In this document: positions 31,162-40,442 of the stretch, piece after piece | Position numbering within the stretch: position 1 is the stretch's first letter | How the letters are laid out: the number at the start of each line of letters is the position of its first letter | Origin: CAUJIW01 sp963205175 | GTDB taxonomy: Bacteria > Pseudomonadota > Alphaproteobacteria > Sphingomonadales > Sphingomonadaceae | Assembly: GCA_041060555.1 (NCBI GenBank) | Contig: JBEUDS010000021.1 | DNA: 61,386 nt | Strand: one strand, 5' to 3' | Program-made: the position numbers and the translations under genes | Notes under the pieces: generated by a model | What the model was told of the DNA's origin: nothing | The model's database searches: none | Seen by the model: the letters and a program-made list of their open reading frames with translations, nothing else

Positions 31162-33870
31162 TCAGGCCTCCGCGCCGTCCCCGACATCGCCATCCTCGGC
31201 CTCGTCGTCGCCGTTGCCATCGTCCTTGACCTGCGCCACCGACACCACATGCTCGTCGTCCGCCACCCGGAACAGGGTGACGCCCTGGGTGTTGCGGCTC
31301 ATGATGCGCACCTCGCCGACGCCAATGCGGATGATCTTGGCCTGGTCGGTGATCAGCAGCAGATGGTCGTCGTGCGCCACCGGGAAGCTGGCCACCACCG
31401 GCCCGTTGCGGGTCGAGCTTTCGATCGCCGTCACGCCCTGGTTGCCGCGACCCATGGTGCGGAACTCATAGGCGCTGGTGCGCTTGCCGTAACCGTTGGC
31501 GGTCACGGTCATGATGAACTGCTCGGCCGCCGCCAGCGCCGCCATACGCTCATCCGACAGCGTCGCCGGCGCCGGCTCGGCCTTCCAGGCCGCCGACTTC
31601 AGATAGGCCTCGCGCTCCTCCTGCGTGGCGTCCTGACCCTGCAGGATGGTGAGCGAGATCACCGCGTCGCCCGCCGCCAGGTTCATGCCGCGCACGCCGG
31701 TGGACGTCCGGCTCTGGAACTCGCGCACATCCGCCACCGGGAAGCGGATCGCCTTGCCGCCACGGGCGGCGAGCAGCACGTCGTCGCCTTCCCCGCACAA
31801 CGCGACGCCGATCAGCCGGTCGTCGGCGTCCTCGTCCTCGAAGCGGATGGCGATCTTGCCGGCCGACGGGATGTTGGTGAAGGCGTCCATGCTGTTGCGG
31901 CGCACGCTGCCCTTGGCGGTGGCGAACATGACGTGGAGCTTGCCCCACTCCGCCTCGTCCTCCGGCAGCGGCAGGATGGTCGAGATGGTCTCGCCGTCGC
32001 TGAGTGGCAGCAGGTTGACCAGCGCCTTGCCCTTGGACTGCGGCGTGCCTTCCGGCAGCTTCCACACCTTCAGGCGATAGACCTGCCCCTTGGAGGAGAA
32101 GAACAGCACCGGCGTGTGGGTGGAAGCGACGAACACCTGGGTCATCACGTCCTCGTCCTTGGTCGACATCGCCGAGCGGCCCTTGCCGCCGCGACGCTGC
32201 GCCCGATAGGTCGAGAGCGGCACCCGCTTGATGTAGCCGGACAAGGTGACGGTGACCACCATCTCCTCGCGCTGGATCAGATCCTCGTCGTCGATGTCGC
32301 CGAGATCCCCCTCGGCGATCTCGGTCAGGCGCGGCTTGGCGAACGAGTCGGCGATCTCGACGAACTCCGCCCGCATGTCGCGGTAGAGCCGGGCGCGATC
32401 GCGCAGGATCTCCAGCAGATCCTCAATCTTCGCCGACAACTCCTTGAGTTCATCGCCGATTTCGTCACGACCAAGCGCCGTCAGGCGATGCAGGCGCAGG
32501 TCCAGAATGGCCTTCACCTGTTCTTCCGACAGCCGGTAGCTGGTCAGCGCGGCATCGCCCGGCGACACCGCCTCGACGAGCTGGACATAGGGCAGGATCT
32601 CATCGATCGGCCACTCACGGGTGAGCAGCTTCTCGCGCGCTTCCGCCGGCGTCGACGACGAGCGGATCATCCGCACCACCTCGTCGAGGTTGGTGACCGC
32701 GACCACCAGGCCGAGCAAGATGTGCGCCCGGTCGCGCGCCTTGTTCAGCTCGAACTTGGTGCGGCGGGTGATGACCTGTTCGCGGAACTGGATGAAGGCG
32801 GTCAGCACCTCCTTCAGCCCCATCTGCTCCGGCCGGCCGCCGTTGATCGCCAGCAGGTTGACCGAGAAGCTCGATTGCGCCGGGGTGTAGCGGTAGATCT
32901 GGTTCAGCACCACGTCGGCGACGGCATCGCGCTTGAGCTCGATGACCACCCGCACGCCCTCGCGGTTGGACTCGTCGCGGATTTCCGAGATGCCCTCGAT
33001 CCGCTTGTCCTTGACGCACTCGGCGATGCGCTCGACCAGCGTCGCCTTGTTCACCTGATAGGGGATCTCGGTGAGGATGATCGCCTCGCGATCCTTGCCC
33101 CAGGTCTCGATGTGCGAGCGCGAGCGCACGATGAAGGTGCCGCGCCCGGTGCGATAGGCCTGCAGGATGCCGCCCCGGCCGAGAATGATGCCGCCGGTGG
33201 GGAAGTCCGGCCCCGGCACGATGGGCAGCAGCTCTTCAACCGTCAGCGCGGGATTATCGATCAACGCACAGCAGGCATTGATGATTTCACCCAGATTGTG
33301 CGGCGGGATATTGGTCGCCATGCCGACCGCGATACCGCCGGCGCCATTGACCAGCAGGTTGGGGAAGCGGGCCGGCAGCACCACCGGCTCGCGTTCCGAG
33401 CCGTCGTAGTTGGGCTGGAAATCCACCGTGTCGCGGTCGATGTCCTCCAGCAGATTGTCGGCCACCTTGGCCATCCGCGCTTCGGTGTAGCGCATGGCCG
33501 CCGCGCGATCGCCGTCCATCGAGCCGAAGTTGCCCTGACCGTCGATCAGCGGCACCCGCATCGAGAAGTCCTGCGCCATGCGCACCAGGGCCTCATAGAT
33601 CGCGGAGTCGCCATGCGGATGGTATTTACCGATGACGTCACCGACGATGCGGGCCGACTTCCGGTAGGGCTTGTTGGCGGTGTAGCCGTTCTCGTGGCAC
33701 GAGAAGAGAATCCGCCGGTGCACCGGCTTCAGACCGTCGCGGACGTCCGGCAGCGCGCGGCTGACGATCACGCTCATGGCGTAATCGAGATAGCTGGTCT
33801 TCATCTCCTCGACGATGGAGATCGGGCGAATATCGGAGGGGTCCGAGCTGGGGTGGTCGGTCAGGTCCAA
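31162..33870 (-). CDS. gyrA: DNA gyrase subunit A
   Basis: A 902-residue type II topoisomerase subunit that introduces negative supercoils with GyrB. The breakage-reunion domain includes the active-site Tyr128 (AAMRYTEAR, Y122 in E. coli). The quinolone-resistance region reads HGDSAIYEALVRM: Ser89 (S83 in E. coli) is the sensitive residue, and Glu93 replaces Asp87. The C-terminal pinwheel has the GyrA box QRRGGKGR and ends with an acidic tail (DDGNGDDEAEDGDVGDGAEA). The start appears to be TTG 33870 with AGGA eight bases upstream; no ATG fits in frame closer than residue 23. Confidence 0.96.
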   Translation of the reverse strand: MDLTDHPSSDPSDIRPISIVEEMKTSYLDYAMSVIVSRALPDVRDGLKPVHRRILFSCHENGYTANKPYRKSARIVGDVIGKYHPHGDSAIYEALVRMAQDFSMRVPLIDGQGNFGSMDGDRAAAMRYTEARMAKVADNLLEDIDRDTVDFQPNYDGSEREPVVLPARFPNLLVNGAGGIAVGMATNIPPHNLGEIINACCALIDNPALTVEELLPIVPGPDFPTGGIILGRGGILQAYRTGRGTFIVRSRSHIETWGKDREAIILTEIPYQVNKATLVERIAECVKDKRIEGISEIRDESNREGVRVVIELKRDAVADVVLNQIYRYTPAQSSFSVNLLAINGGRPEQMGLKEVLTAFIQFREQVITRRTKFELNKARDRAHILLGLVVAVTNLDEVVRMIRSSSTPAEAREKLLTREWPIDEILPYVQLVEAVSPGDAALTSYRLSEEQVKAILDLRLHRLTALGRDEIGDELKELSAKIEDLLEILRDRARLYRDMRAEFVEIADSFAKPRLTEIAEGDLGDIDDEDLIQREEMVVTVTLSGYIKRVPLSTYRAQRRGGKGRSAMSTKDEDVMTQVFVASTHTPVLFFSSKGQVYRLKVWKLPEGTPQSKGKALVNLLPLSDGETISTILPLPEDEAEWGKLHVMFATAKGSVRRNSMDAFTNIPSAGKIAIRFEDEDADDRLIGVALCGEGDDVLLAARGGKAIRFPVADVREFQSRTSTGVRGMNLAAGDAVISLTILQGQDATQEEREAYLKSAAWKAEPAPATLSDERMAALAAAEQFIMTVTANGYGKRTSAYEFRTMGRGNQGVTAIESSTRNGPVVASFPVAHDDHLLLITDQAKIIRIGVGEVRIMSRNTQGVTLFRVADDEHVVSVAQVKDDGNGDDEAEDGDVGDGAEA

Positions 33871-34084
33871 CGGTCAATTCCTGGATAGGCGCCAAGGCGG
33901 TCTTGTTGCTTCATGTTGTAGCCAAGCCGGTGGTCAAATACCAGTTTTATGGTCCGTGTCCATGTCTGCATCCATGTCCGGGCCGATGTTTCGGTCACGC
34001 GCCCGACCGCCTGCGCGCCGCGGCCACGCCGTGCGCGCGCATTAAGGCATGGACCCCGCCGGCGGCCTTGCCCATATAGCGACC

Positions 34085-35464
34085 ATGAGCATGATCCCGA
34101 CCCCCAGCAGCGACCCCATTCACGTCATCGGCGGCGGCCTTGCCGGCTCGGAAGCCGCCTGGCAGCTGGCCGAGGCCGGCCTGGCCGTGGTGCTGCACGA
34201 GATGCGCCCGGTGCGCATGACCGACGCCCACCAGACCGACGGCCTGGCCGAACTGGTGTGCTCGAACTCGCTGCGCTCCGACGACCCCAGCCACAACGCG
34301 GTCGGGCTGCTGCACGAGGAGATGCGCCGCGCCGGCTCGCTGATCCTGCGCTGCGCCGACCAGACCCGGGTGCCGGCCGGCAGCGCGCTGGCGGTCGACC
34401 GTGACGCTTTCTCACAGGCGGTGACGGCGGCGCTGGCCGCCCACCCGCGCATCGCCCTGGAACGCGGCGAAGTGGTGGGCCTGCCGCCGGCTGCGTGGTC
34501 GAGCGTCGTCATCGCTACCGGGCCGCTGACGGCGCCGGCGCTGGCGGAAGCCGTGCGCGACCTCACCGGCGAGGACGAGCTGGCCTTCTTCGATGCCATC
34601 GCCCCCATCGTCTACAAGGAGTCGATCGACTTCGACATCGCCTGGTTCCAGTCCCGCTACGACAAGGCCAGCGGGCCGGGCAGCGACGGCAAGGACTATA
34701 TCAACTGCCCGCTCGACAAGGAGCAGTACTTCGCCTTCGTCGAGGAACTGCTGGCCGGCGACAAGACGGTGTTCAAGGAATGGGAGGCCAACACCCCCTA
34801 TTTCGACGGCTGCATGCCGATCGAGGTGATGGCCGAGCGTGGCCCGCTGACGCTGCGGTTCGGGCCGATGAAGGCGGTCGGGCTCGACGATCCGCGCACC
34901 GGCCGCTGGCCGTTCGCCGTGGTCCAGCTGCGCCAGGACAATGCGCTGGGCACGCTGTACAACATGGTCGGCTTCCAGACCAAGCTGAAGCACGCCGAGC
35001 AGGTGCGCATCTTCCGCACCATTCCGGGGCTGGAGAACGCCCAGTTCGCCCGCCTGGGCGGCCTGCACCGCAACACCTTCATCCGCTCGCCCCGGGTGCT
35101 GGACGCCAGCCTGCGCCTGAAGGCCGACCCGCGGCTGCGCTTCGCCGGCCAGATCACCGGTGTCGAGGGCTATGTCGAGAGCGCCGCCATCGGGCTGCTG
35201 GCCGGCCGCTTCGCCGCCGCCGAGCGCCTGGGCCTGCCGCTCGACCCGCCGCCGCCGACCACGGCGTTTGGCGCCCTGCTCGGCCACATCACCGGCGGCG
35301 CCGATGCCACCCACTTCCAGCCGATGAACGTCAACTTCGGACTGTTCCCGCCGCTGGAGGCCAGTGTCCACAAATCCCAGCGCAAACCGGCGATGGCCGA
35401 GCGGGCGCTGCGGGATGCCGACGGCTGGCTGGCCCGCACGCGCGCGGCTGTCGCGGCGGCATAA
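34085..35464 (+). CDS. trmFO: Folate-dependent tRNA (uracil-54-C5) methyltransferase
   Basis: A 459-residue flavoprotein that makes ribothymidine at tRNA position 54 using methylenetetrahydrofolate. The FAD motif is HVIGGGLAGSEAAWQLA. Family blocks include HEMRPVRMTDAHQTD, LAELVCSNSLRSD, NCPLDKEQYFAFVEEL, FDGCMPIEVMAERG and LGHITGGADATHFQPMNVNFGLFPPL. The start ATG 34085 is preferred; an ATG at 34049 sits one base after its only ribosome-like site. It is divergent from gyrA and upstream of tRNA-Ala. Confidence 0.96.
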   Translation: MSMIPTPSSDPIHVIGGGLAGSEAAWQLAEAGLAVVLHEMRPVRMTDAHQTDGLAELVCSNSLRSDDPSHNAVGLLHEEMRRAGSLILRCADQTRVPAGSALAVDRDAFSQAVTAALAAHPRIALERGEVVGLPPAAWSSVVIATGPLTAPALAEAVRDLTGEDELAFFDAIAPIVYKESIDFDIAWFQSRYDKASGPGSDGKDYINCPLDKEQYFAFVEELLAGDKTVFKEWEANTPYFDGCMPIEVMAERGPLTLRFGPMKAVGLDDPRTGRWPFAVVQLRQDNALGTLYNMVGFQTKLKHAEQVRIFRTIPGLENAQFARLGGLHRNTFIRSPRVLDASLRLKADPRLRFAGQITGVEGYVESAAIGLLAGRFAAAERLGLPLDPPPPTTAFGALLGHITGGADATHFQPMNVNFGLFPPLEASVHKSQRKPAMAERALRDADGWLARTRAAVAAA

Positions 35465-35561
35465 AATCGACGCATATTCCGGCATCTGGAATATTGCATA
35501 TCCCGGCAGGCCAGCGTATATGCGCCGGACTTCGCCGCTCGACGGCGCGGACGACCGGTGT

Positions 35562-35637
35562 GGGGCCGTAGCTCAGATGGGAGAGCGCAGCAATCGCACT
35601 GCTGAGGTCAGGGGTTCGATCCCCCTCGGCTCCACCA
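35562..35637 (+). tRNA. tRNA-Ala (anticodon CGC)
   Basis: A complete cloverleaf including encoded CCA. The acceptor stem GGGGCCG/CGGCUCC contains the G3-U70 pair that identifies alanine tRNAs. The D arm is GCTC/GAGC. The anticodon stem CAGCA/TGCTG holds the loop ATCGCAC, anticodon CGC (reads GCG). The T arm is AGGGG-TTCGATC-CCCCT. Confidence 0.96.
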
Positions 35638-35713
35638 TCGTACCGGTCTGAATTTGCTGAAAAATCTATAGCTATCGTGGCGCCCGCATGGTGGCCTGTG
35701 CGCAGAGGGCGTC

Positions 35714-35735
35714 CCCCGATTCGCGGCAATCGGGG
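35714..35735. terminator. Hairpin between tRNA-Ala and the GST gene
   Basis: CCCCGATT (35714-35721) and AATCGGGG (35728-35735) form a perfect 8-bp stem with a 6-nt loop. It lies between convergent genes, 29 bp after the GST stop codon. No U-tract is present on either side. Confidence 0.4.
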
Positions 35736-35763
35736 AGCGCTGCGGCATTGGGCACCGGACGCG

Positions 35764-36366
35764 TCAGGCCGGTTCCGCCTTGGCCATGGCGCGCTGGTAG
35801 GCCGGGCGCGCCTGGAGACGCTTGATGTATGCGCCGATGTGCGGATAGGCCGACACGTCAACTTTGACAAAGGCCCCCATGGAGGTCAGCGGAAAGGCCA
35901 TCATGATGTCGGCCACGGTGAACGTCTCGCCCGCCAGCCACGTGTTGCCGTGCGCCAAATGATCGTCAAGTGCCCGGAGATAGCGATCGATACGCGCCTG
36001 CATGAACGGGATGATCGGCCCTTCGGCCAGGAGCATCATCATCGCCGGCATCAGGGATCCGTTGGCCATGTGATACCAGTAGAGATAGTCGGTGTAGTGC
36101 GGGTCGCCCGGCCCCACCACCAACCGGCCAAGGCCCTCGCGGGTCAGCAGATATTCCACGATCGCCCCGGTCTCAGCCAGCACCAGCGCGCCGTCGGTGA
36201 TCACCGGCGCGGTACCGGAGGGATGGAGCTGACGATAGGCCTCGGGCGCCGTCCGCGTGATAGGGTCACGCTGATGCAGCACCAGTTCGTAGGCAAGTTC
36301 CAGCTCCTCGCACAGCCAGACGATGCGGTCGGATTGCGACACCCTGAGATGATGAATCGTCAACAT
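35764..36366 (-). CDS. Glutathione S-transferase
   Basis: A 200-residue two-domain GST. The thioredoxin-like half has LRVSQSDRIVWLCEEL with a Ser in the activating position, HPSGTAPVITDGALVLAETGAIVEYL (cis-Pro and ES/ET-type glutathione-binding motif). The helical half has GETFTVADIMMAFPL, the N-capping box of the C-terminal domain. The start ATG 36366 has GGGATAAG upstream. It follows sbtB by 89 bp on the same strand and could share its transcript. It conjugates or reduces electrophiles, or acts as an isomerase; the exact role is unknown. Confidence 0.9.
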   Translation of the reverse strand: MLTIHHLRVSQSDRIVWLCEELELAYELVLHQRDPITRTAPEAYRQLHPSGTAPVITDGALVLAETGAIVEYLLTREGLGRLVVGPGDPHYTDYLYWYHMANGSLMPAMMMLLAEGPIIPFMQARIDRYLRALDDHLAHGNTWLAGETFTVADIMMAFPLTSMGAFVKVDVSAYPHIGAYIKRLQARPAYQRAMAKAEPA

Positions 36367-36455
36367 GAACTTATCCCTTTGATCTGAAACTGAAAACACA
36401 TCCGGAAACATGAACGTCAGGGCTTTGGACAGGGCCGTCCACCCCTGCCGCCTTC

Positions 36456-36770
36456 CTAGAAACGCCCTCCCCTGACAACGTCCACTGTGCCTACGAAAAG
36501 CACCAGACCGTGACTATCTAGCAACGGTGACAGATGGTCGACGAGGCGATCGGTCTTTTCCTGCGACGCCACCGCGAGAAAAATCTGCTTGGCCTGGGCC
36601 CCGCTGATTTCCTCGTCGGCCCAGGCGCCGTTCCGGCCGGCGCCACCCTCCACGCGAAGCAGGCTATAGCCCGAGATGCCGGCTCTGTTCGCGGCATCAA
36701 TCACGAGCGGGACAAGGGGGCGGTCGACGAGAACCTCGATCCGGCGGCGCTGGACAATGTTGGCGATCAT
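36456..36770 (-). CDS. sbtB: SbtB-like PII regulatory protein
   Basis: A 104-residue PII-fold protein (IANIVQRRRIEVLVDRPLVPLVIDAANRAGISGYSLLRVEGG near the start, EKTDRLVDHLSPLLDSHGLVLFVGTVDVVRG at the end). It lacks the Tyr51 uridylylation loop of GlnB. In cyanobacteria SbtB binds cAMP/AMP/ADP and plugs SbtA, closing bicarbonate uptake. The cyanobacterial C-terminal Cys-containing redox loop is absent here. The start overlaps the sbtA stop as ATGA, so the pair is translationally coupled, as expected for transporter and regulator. Confidence 0.85.
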   Translation of the reverse strand: MIANIVQRRRIEVLVDRPLVPLVIDAANRAGISGYSLLRVEGGAGRNGAWADEEISGAQAKQIFLAVASQEKTDRLVDHLSPLLDSHGLVLFVGTVDVVRGGRF

Positions 36771-37738
36771 GCGGCGAACCTCGTGGCAAGCGCGATACAG
36801 GCAGGAATGCCCACGGTGACATTGAAGGGAAAAGTGACGGCGAGCGCCATGCCGAGCGACACCCCGGGGTCGGCTTGTGGCAACGACATCCGCATCACTG
36901 CCGGAACAGCAATGTAAGACGCGCTGGCGGCCAGAATACCAAGCGTGGCAGCGGACCCCGTATCCAACCCAATGGCGGTGCCGACCAGTACACCGACACC
37001 TCCCTGGAGCAACGGCAGCAGGACACCGAGCCCCACAAGGCGCCAGGTCAGGCTACGGGTCTCGCGCAGACGGCGCGCGGCGACCAGGCCCATATCGAGC
37101 AGGAACAGGCAAAGGACGCCCCGGAAGCCTGTCTCGAAGAAGGGTAGTACCGGCACGGCGCCGTCCTTGCCGATGATCAGGCCGATCACGAAACTGCCGA
37201 CCAGGAGCACGACAGCACCGTTCAGAAACGTCTCATGCCACAGCGCCGTCCCTGATCGTCGGGCGCCGGACCCGAGCGCGCCTCCGGCCAGCAACAGCCC
37301 GACGATGATTGCCGGCGTCTCCATGGCCGCCATCACCGCCACCATGTAACCGGCCGGCGGCATCGCCAGGGAGGTCAGTATCTCCGAGCCGGTGACGAAA
37401 GTGACCACACTGACAGAACCGTAGTGCGCCGCGACGGCAGCCGCGTTGACACGGTCCAGCCCGCCAGCCTTGCGCAACACGGCATAAGCCGGCACCGGGA
37501 GCAGCAGGCTGAGCGCAATGCCGGCGGCCAGCGCCAGCAGAATGGCGCTGGAGAATCCGGCCTCTGCCACCTGGATGCCACCCTTCAGACCTATCGCGGC
37601 CATCAGGTACAACGACATGCCCTTGGCAATCGGCTCGGGAACCGAGAGATCAGACCGGGCCATCCCGGCGAACGCCCCCAGCACGAAAAAGAGGATCATC
37701 GGCGATAGCAGAACACTCAGACCCGTCTCGGCGACCAT
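36767..37738 (-). CDS. sbtA: SbtA-family sodium-dependent bicarbonate transporter
   Basis: A 323-residue membrane protein of the SbtA (DUF897) family with about ten predicted helices. Family blocks include GLSVLLSPMILFFVLGAFAGMARSDL, KGMSLYLMAAIGLKGGIQVA, NAAAVAAHYGSVSVVTFVTG (Ser-rich substrate/Na site) and SYIAVPAVMRMSLPQADPGV. Cyanobacterial SbtA imports bicarbonate with Na+. The start ATG 37738 has GGAG five bases upstream; a GTG at 37768 would add 10 residues. The next operon upstream encodes an ATP-dependent carboxylase, which would consume bicarbonate. Substrate in non-cyanobacteria is not established. Confidence 0.88.
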   Translation of the reverse strand: MVAETGLSVLLSPMILFFVLGAFAGMARSDLSVPEPIAKGMSLYLMAAIGLKGGIQVAEAGFSSAILLALAAGIALSLLLPVPAYAVLRKAGGLDRVNAAAVAAHYGSVSVVTFVTGSEILTSLAMPPAGYMVAVMAAMETPAIIVGLLLAGGALGSGARRSGTALWHETFLNGAVVLLVGSFVIGLIIGKDGAVPVLPFFETGFRGVLCLFLLDMGLVAARRLRETRSLTWRLVGLGVLLPLLQGGVGVLVGTAIGLDTGSAATLGILAASASYIAVPAVMRMSLPQADPGVSLGMALAVTFPFNVTVGIPACIALATRFAA

Positions 37739-38041
37739 CGATTCTCCATCCCATCCAGCCTCGGTCACAGCGCGTGACGCCTGCCGACAGCCCTATCCAA
37801 GGCGATCTGCGGGCCCATATAAGGCGATCCGCAGGATTGACCATCCCCCTTGCCGCTTCCAGCGTCCCACACCCGGCGGACCACGGCAGCTCCCCGCCGA
37901 ACGCTCCAGGGGTGACAACGGACCTGCCACACCCCGCCATAACCAACATGGTCGACTCAGCCCAGCAAGCCGTGCCCGGACGCAAAGGGCCGCTGCCCTC
38001 ACGGACAGCGGCCCCCTGATGTACCTCCTGGCGCTCGACGC
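37739..38041. other. Intergenic region between the TonB receptor gene and sbtA
   Basis: The 303 bp hold the presumed sbtA promoter. GGGCCGCTG (37987-37995) and CAGCGGCCC (38006-38014) form a perfect 9-bp hairpin 28 bp after the TonB receptor stop, followed by UUU on the minus strand. It is a likely, though short-tailed, terminator that separates sbtA-sbtB from the carboxylase operon. I see no gene in the remainder. Confidence 0.5.
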
Positions 38042-40390
38042 TCAGAAGCTGCGCTTGACCGACAGGCCCCACTCGCGCGGCCGGCCGATGGTGGCCTCGG
38101 CAAAGCCGAAGGCTTCCACCACCGTGCCGGCGGTCCGGTAATATTTGTCGGTGAGGTTGGTGCCGAACACCGACACCGACCACAGCGAGTCCGGGCTGTC
38201 CCAGGTCATGCGCGCGTTGAGCAGCCAGTAGCTCGGCTGGGCGATCAGCGCGTAGTTGGACGGATCCTTCCAGCTCTTGCTCTTGTAGGCGGCATCACCA
38301 CGAACCGTCAGCGCTCCCATGTCGCCCAGCTCGAACGCATATTGAGCGGCCAGGTTGATGGTCCACTTCGGCGCGTCCGGCAGCTTGTTGTCCAGCGACC
38401 ACGGCACGCCGGCATCGAGATCCTTGTACTCGTTGTCGAGGTAGCCGATGCTCGCCGACAGGTCGAGACCGGCCGCCGGACGGGCCATGATCTCCGCCTC
38501 GAAGCCCCACAGGTCGGTCTTGCCCGCATTGTTCACCACCAGCAGGATGTTGCCCGTGGAGTCGGTGGTGTTGGTGGACAGCTGCAGATCCTTGTAGCGG
38601 CTGTAGAAGGTCGCCACGTTGACCAGCAGTCGCCGGTCGAGCCACTGCGACTTGAAGCCCGCCTCATAGGCCGTGAGATATTCGGGATCGTAGCTGCCGA
38701 ACGAGGCCGGGGTCAGCGGCCGCGGGTTCCAGCCACCCGACTTGAAGCCCTTGGAGTAGGAGGCATAGAACAGCATGTCCGGGTTGGGCTTGTAGTCGAT
38801 GCCGAGTTTGGGGGTGAACTCCTTCCAGCTCTTGCTCTCGGTGTCGCCTGGCATCACCACGCCGCCCGAGGCCGGATAATAGGAATAGAGGTTATATTCC
38901 TTCTTCTCCCAGGTGTAGCGGGCGCCCAGCGTCAGGCTGAACGTGTCGGTGACCTTGTAGGTGCCCTGGGCAAAACCGGCCCAGTTGGTGACCTTGATGT
39001 GCGAGGTCGTCGCCAGGTCAAGATCGAGCGCCGCGTTGACCGGATTACCGGCGCCACCCGCGAAGGGCCCCTCGGGCCCCAGCGGCACCAGCGGCCCGGG
39101 CAGCAGTTCCAGCGCCTGATACAGGCCGGACATCAGCTTGGGCGTGGCGAAATCGCGGCCTTTCTCGGTGAAGTAATAGAGACCGGCAAGCCAGGTCAGC
39201 CGATCCTCGAACGCCGTGCCGGTGAACTGGAACTCCTGGCTGAACTGATGCTGCTTCTGGTCGTTGCTGGTGTCGATGATCGGATAGGGCGTCTGGTCCA
39301 TGTCGACGCCGAACTGGGTGTCCATATCGCGGTAGGCGCTGATGGACTTCAGGCCAACGGCATCACTGAGCTGCCAGTCGATGGTCGCCGAGACGCCCCA
39401 GATGTCGGCGTCGTCGCGTGCCGGCCCGGTGCCGTTGGTCTCATAGTCGCCACTGGTGAGCCAGCGATCGTCGAACAGCGAGTCCGCGGGCAAGCCAAGC
39501 ACCGCGTTCTGATACGGCGCGCCGAGCGCATTATAGAGGTCGGCGACCGCCGCCGGGAAAAAGCCAACCAGCACCTTGGCCGGTCCGTGCTGGCGGATGC
39601 GGGAATAGTCAGCCGCCAGCAGGATGTCGAGGTTGTCGGACGGCTGGACGTTGATGGCGGCACGCACCACGTCCTTATCGATGTCACCGGTGCGCACGCC
39701 GTCCACCAGCCGCTTGCCATAGCCATCACGGTTGGCGCTGGAGAAGGACAGCTTGGCGGACACGGTGTCGCTGAGCGGTCCGCTGATCATGCCGCGCGCG
39801 TCGATGCGGTCGTAACTGCCGGTGGTCAGCTCGACATTGCCCTCCAGCGTCGAGCTCGGCTTGGAGGTGACGATGTTGATGGCGCCACCGATGGTGTTCT
39901 TGCCATACAGCGTGCCCTGGGGCCCGCGCAGCACTTCGATGCGCTGGACGTCGGCGAGATCCATCATGCCACCCACCGAACGGGCGATATAGACGCCATC
40001 GAGGTAGATGCCGACACCGGGGTCGGTGGGGAAAATGAAGTCATACTGGCCGACACCGCGGATGAATACCGCCGCGTTGCTGCTGCCGGCATCGCCGCGG
40101 CCGGTGTTGATCTCCAGGTTCGGGGTGAACGACGACAGGTCGTTCAGGTTGGCCATCGAGCGGGCCTGCAGGCTGTCGGCGGTAAAGGCCGAGATGGAAA
40201 TCGGCGTGTCCTGCAGCCGTTCCTCGCGCTTTTGTGCCGTGACGATGATCTCGCCGATCTGGGTGTTGTCGGCCTCGGCATTCTCCGCCGCCAGCACCGG
40301 CGTAGCGACACTGGTCAGCAGGCTGGCGCTGCCTGCCAGCAGGGCCCAGCGCCACGAGGCTGGTTGCGATCGCTGATACTCTCTCTTCAT
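38042..40390 (-). CDS. TonB-dependent receptor at the end of the carboxylase operon
   Basis: A 782-residue receptor with a long signal peptide ending TPVLA, TonB box GEIIVTAQKR and plug RIEVLRGPQGTLYGKNTIGGAINIV. The barrel ends GRPREWGLSVKRSF with a terminal Phe. The start ATG 40390 follows GGAGGATAAG. It lies 52 bp downstream of the thiolase gene on the same strand and before a terminator-like hairpin, so it is probably the last gene of the TetR-to-thiolase unit. I infer that it imports the ketone, alcohol or ester used by this pathway. Confidence 0.92.
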   Translation of the reverse strand: MKREYQRSQPASWRWALLAGSASLLTSVATPVLAAENAEADNTQIGEIIVTAQKREERLQDTPISISAFTADSLQARSMANLNDLSSFTPNLEINTGRGDAGSSNAAVFIRGVGQYDFIFPTDPGVGIYLDGVYIARSVGGMMDLADVQRIEVLRGPQGTLYGKNTIGGAINIVTSKPSSTLEGNVELTTGSYDRIDARGMISGPLSDTVSAKLSFSSANRDGYGKRLVDGVRTGDIDKDVVRAAINVQPSDNLDILLAADYSRIRQHGPAKVLVGFFPAAVADLYNALGAPYQNAVLGLPADSLFDDRWLTSGDYETNGTGPARDDADIWGVSATIDWQLSDAVGLKSISAYRDMDTQFGVDMDQTPYPIIDTSNDQKQHQFSQEFQFTGTAFEDRLTWLAGLYYFTEKGRDFATPKLMSGLYQALELLPGPLVPLGPEGPFAGGAGNPVNAALDLDLATTSHIKVTNWAGFAQGTYKVTDTFSLTLGARYTWEKKEYNLYSYYPASGGVVMPGDTESKSWKEFTPKLGIDYKPNPDMLFYASYSKGFKSGGWNPRPLTPASFGSYDPEYLTAYEAGFKSQWLDRRLLVNVATFYSRYKDLQLSTNTTDSTGNILLVVNNAGKTDLWGFEAEIMARPAAGLDLSASIGYLDNEYKDLDAGVPWSLDNKLPDAPKWTINLAAQYAFELGDMGALTVRGDAAYKSKSWKDPSNYALIAQPSYWLLNARMTWDSPDSLWSVSVFGTNLTDKYYRTAGTVVEAFGFAEATIGRPREWGLSVKRSF

Positions 40391-40442
40391 CTTATCCTCC
40401 CCAATCCGGCTGTGCCGCTTGTGTGGTTGGTCCGTATTTTCG

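Noticed and set aside
31249..33888. Long open frame antisense to gyrA (about 880 codons)
   Set aside because: Composition is that of a reverse-complement shadow, and gyrA on the other strand is certain.
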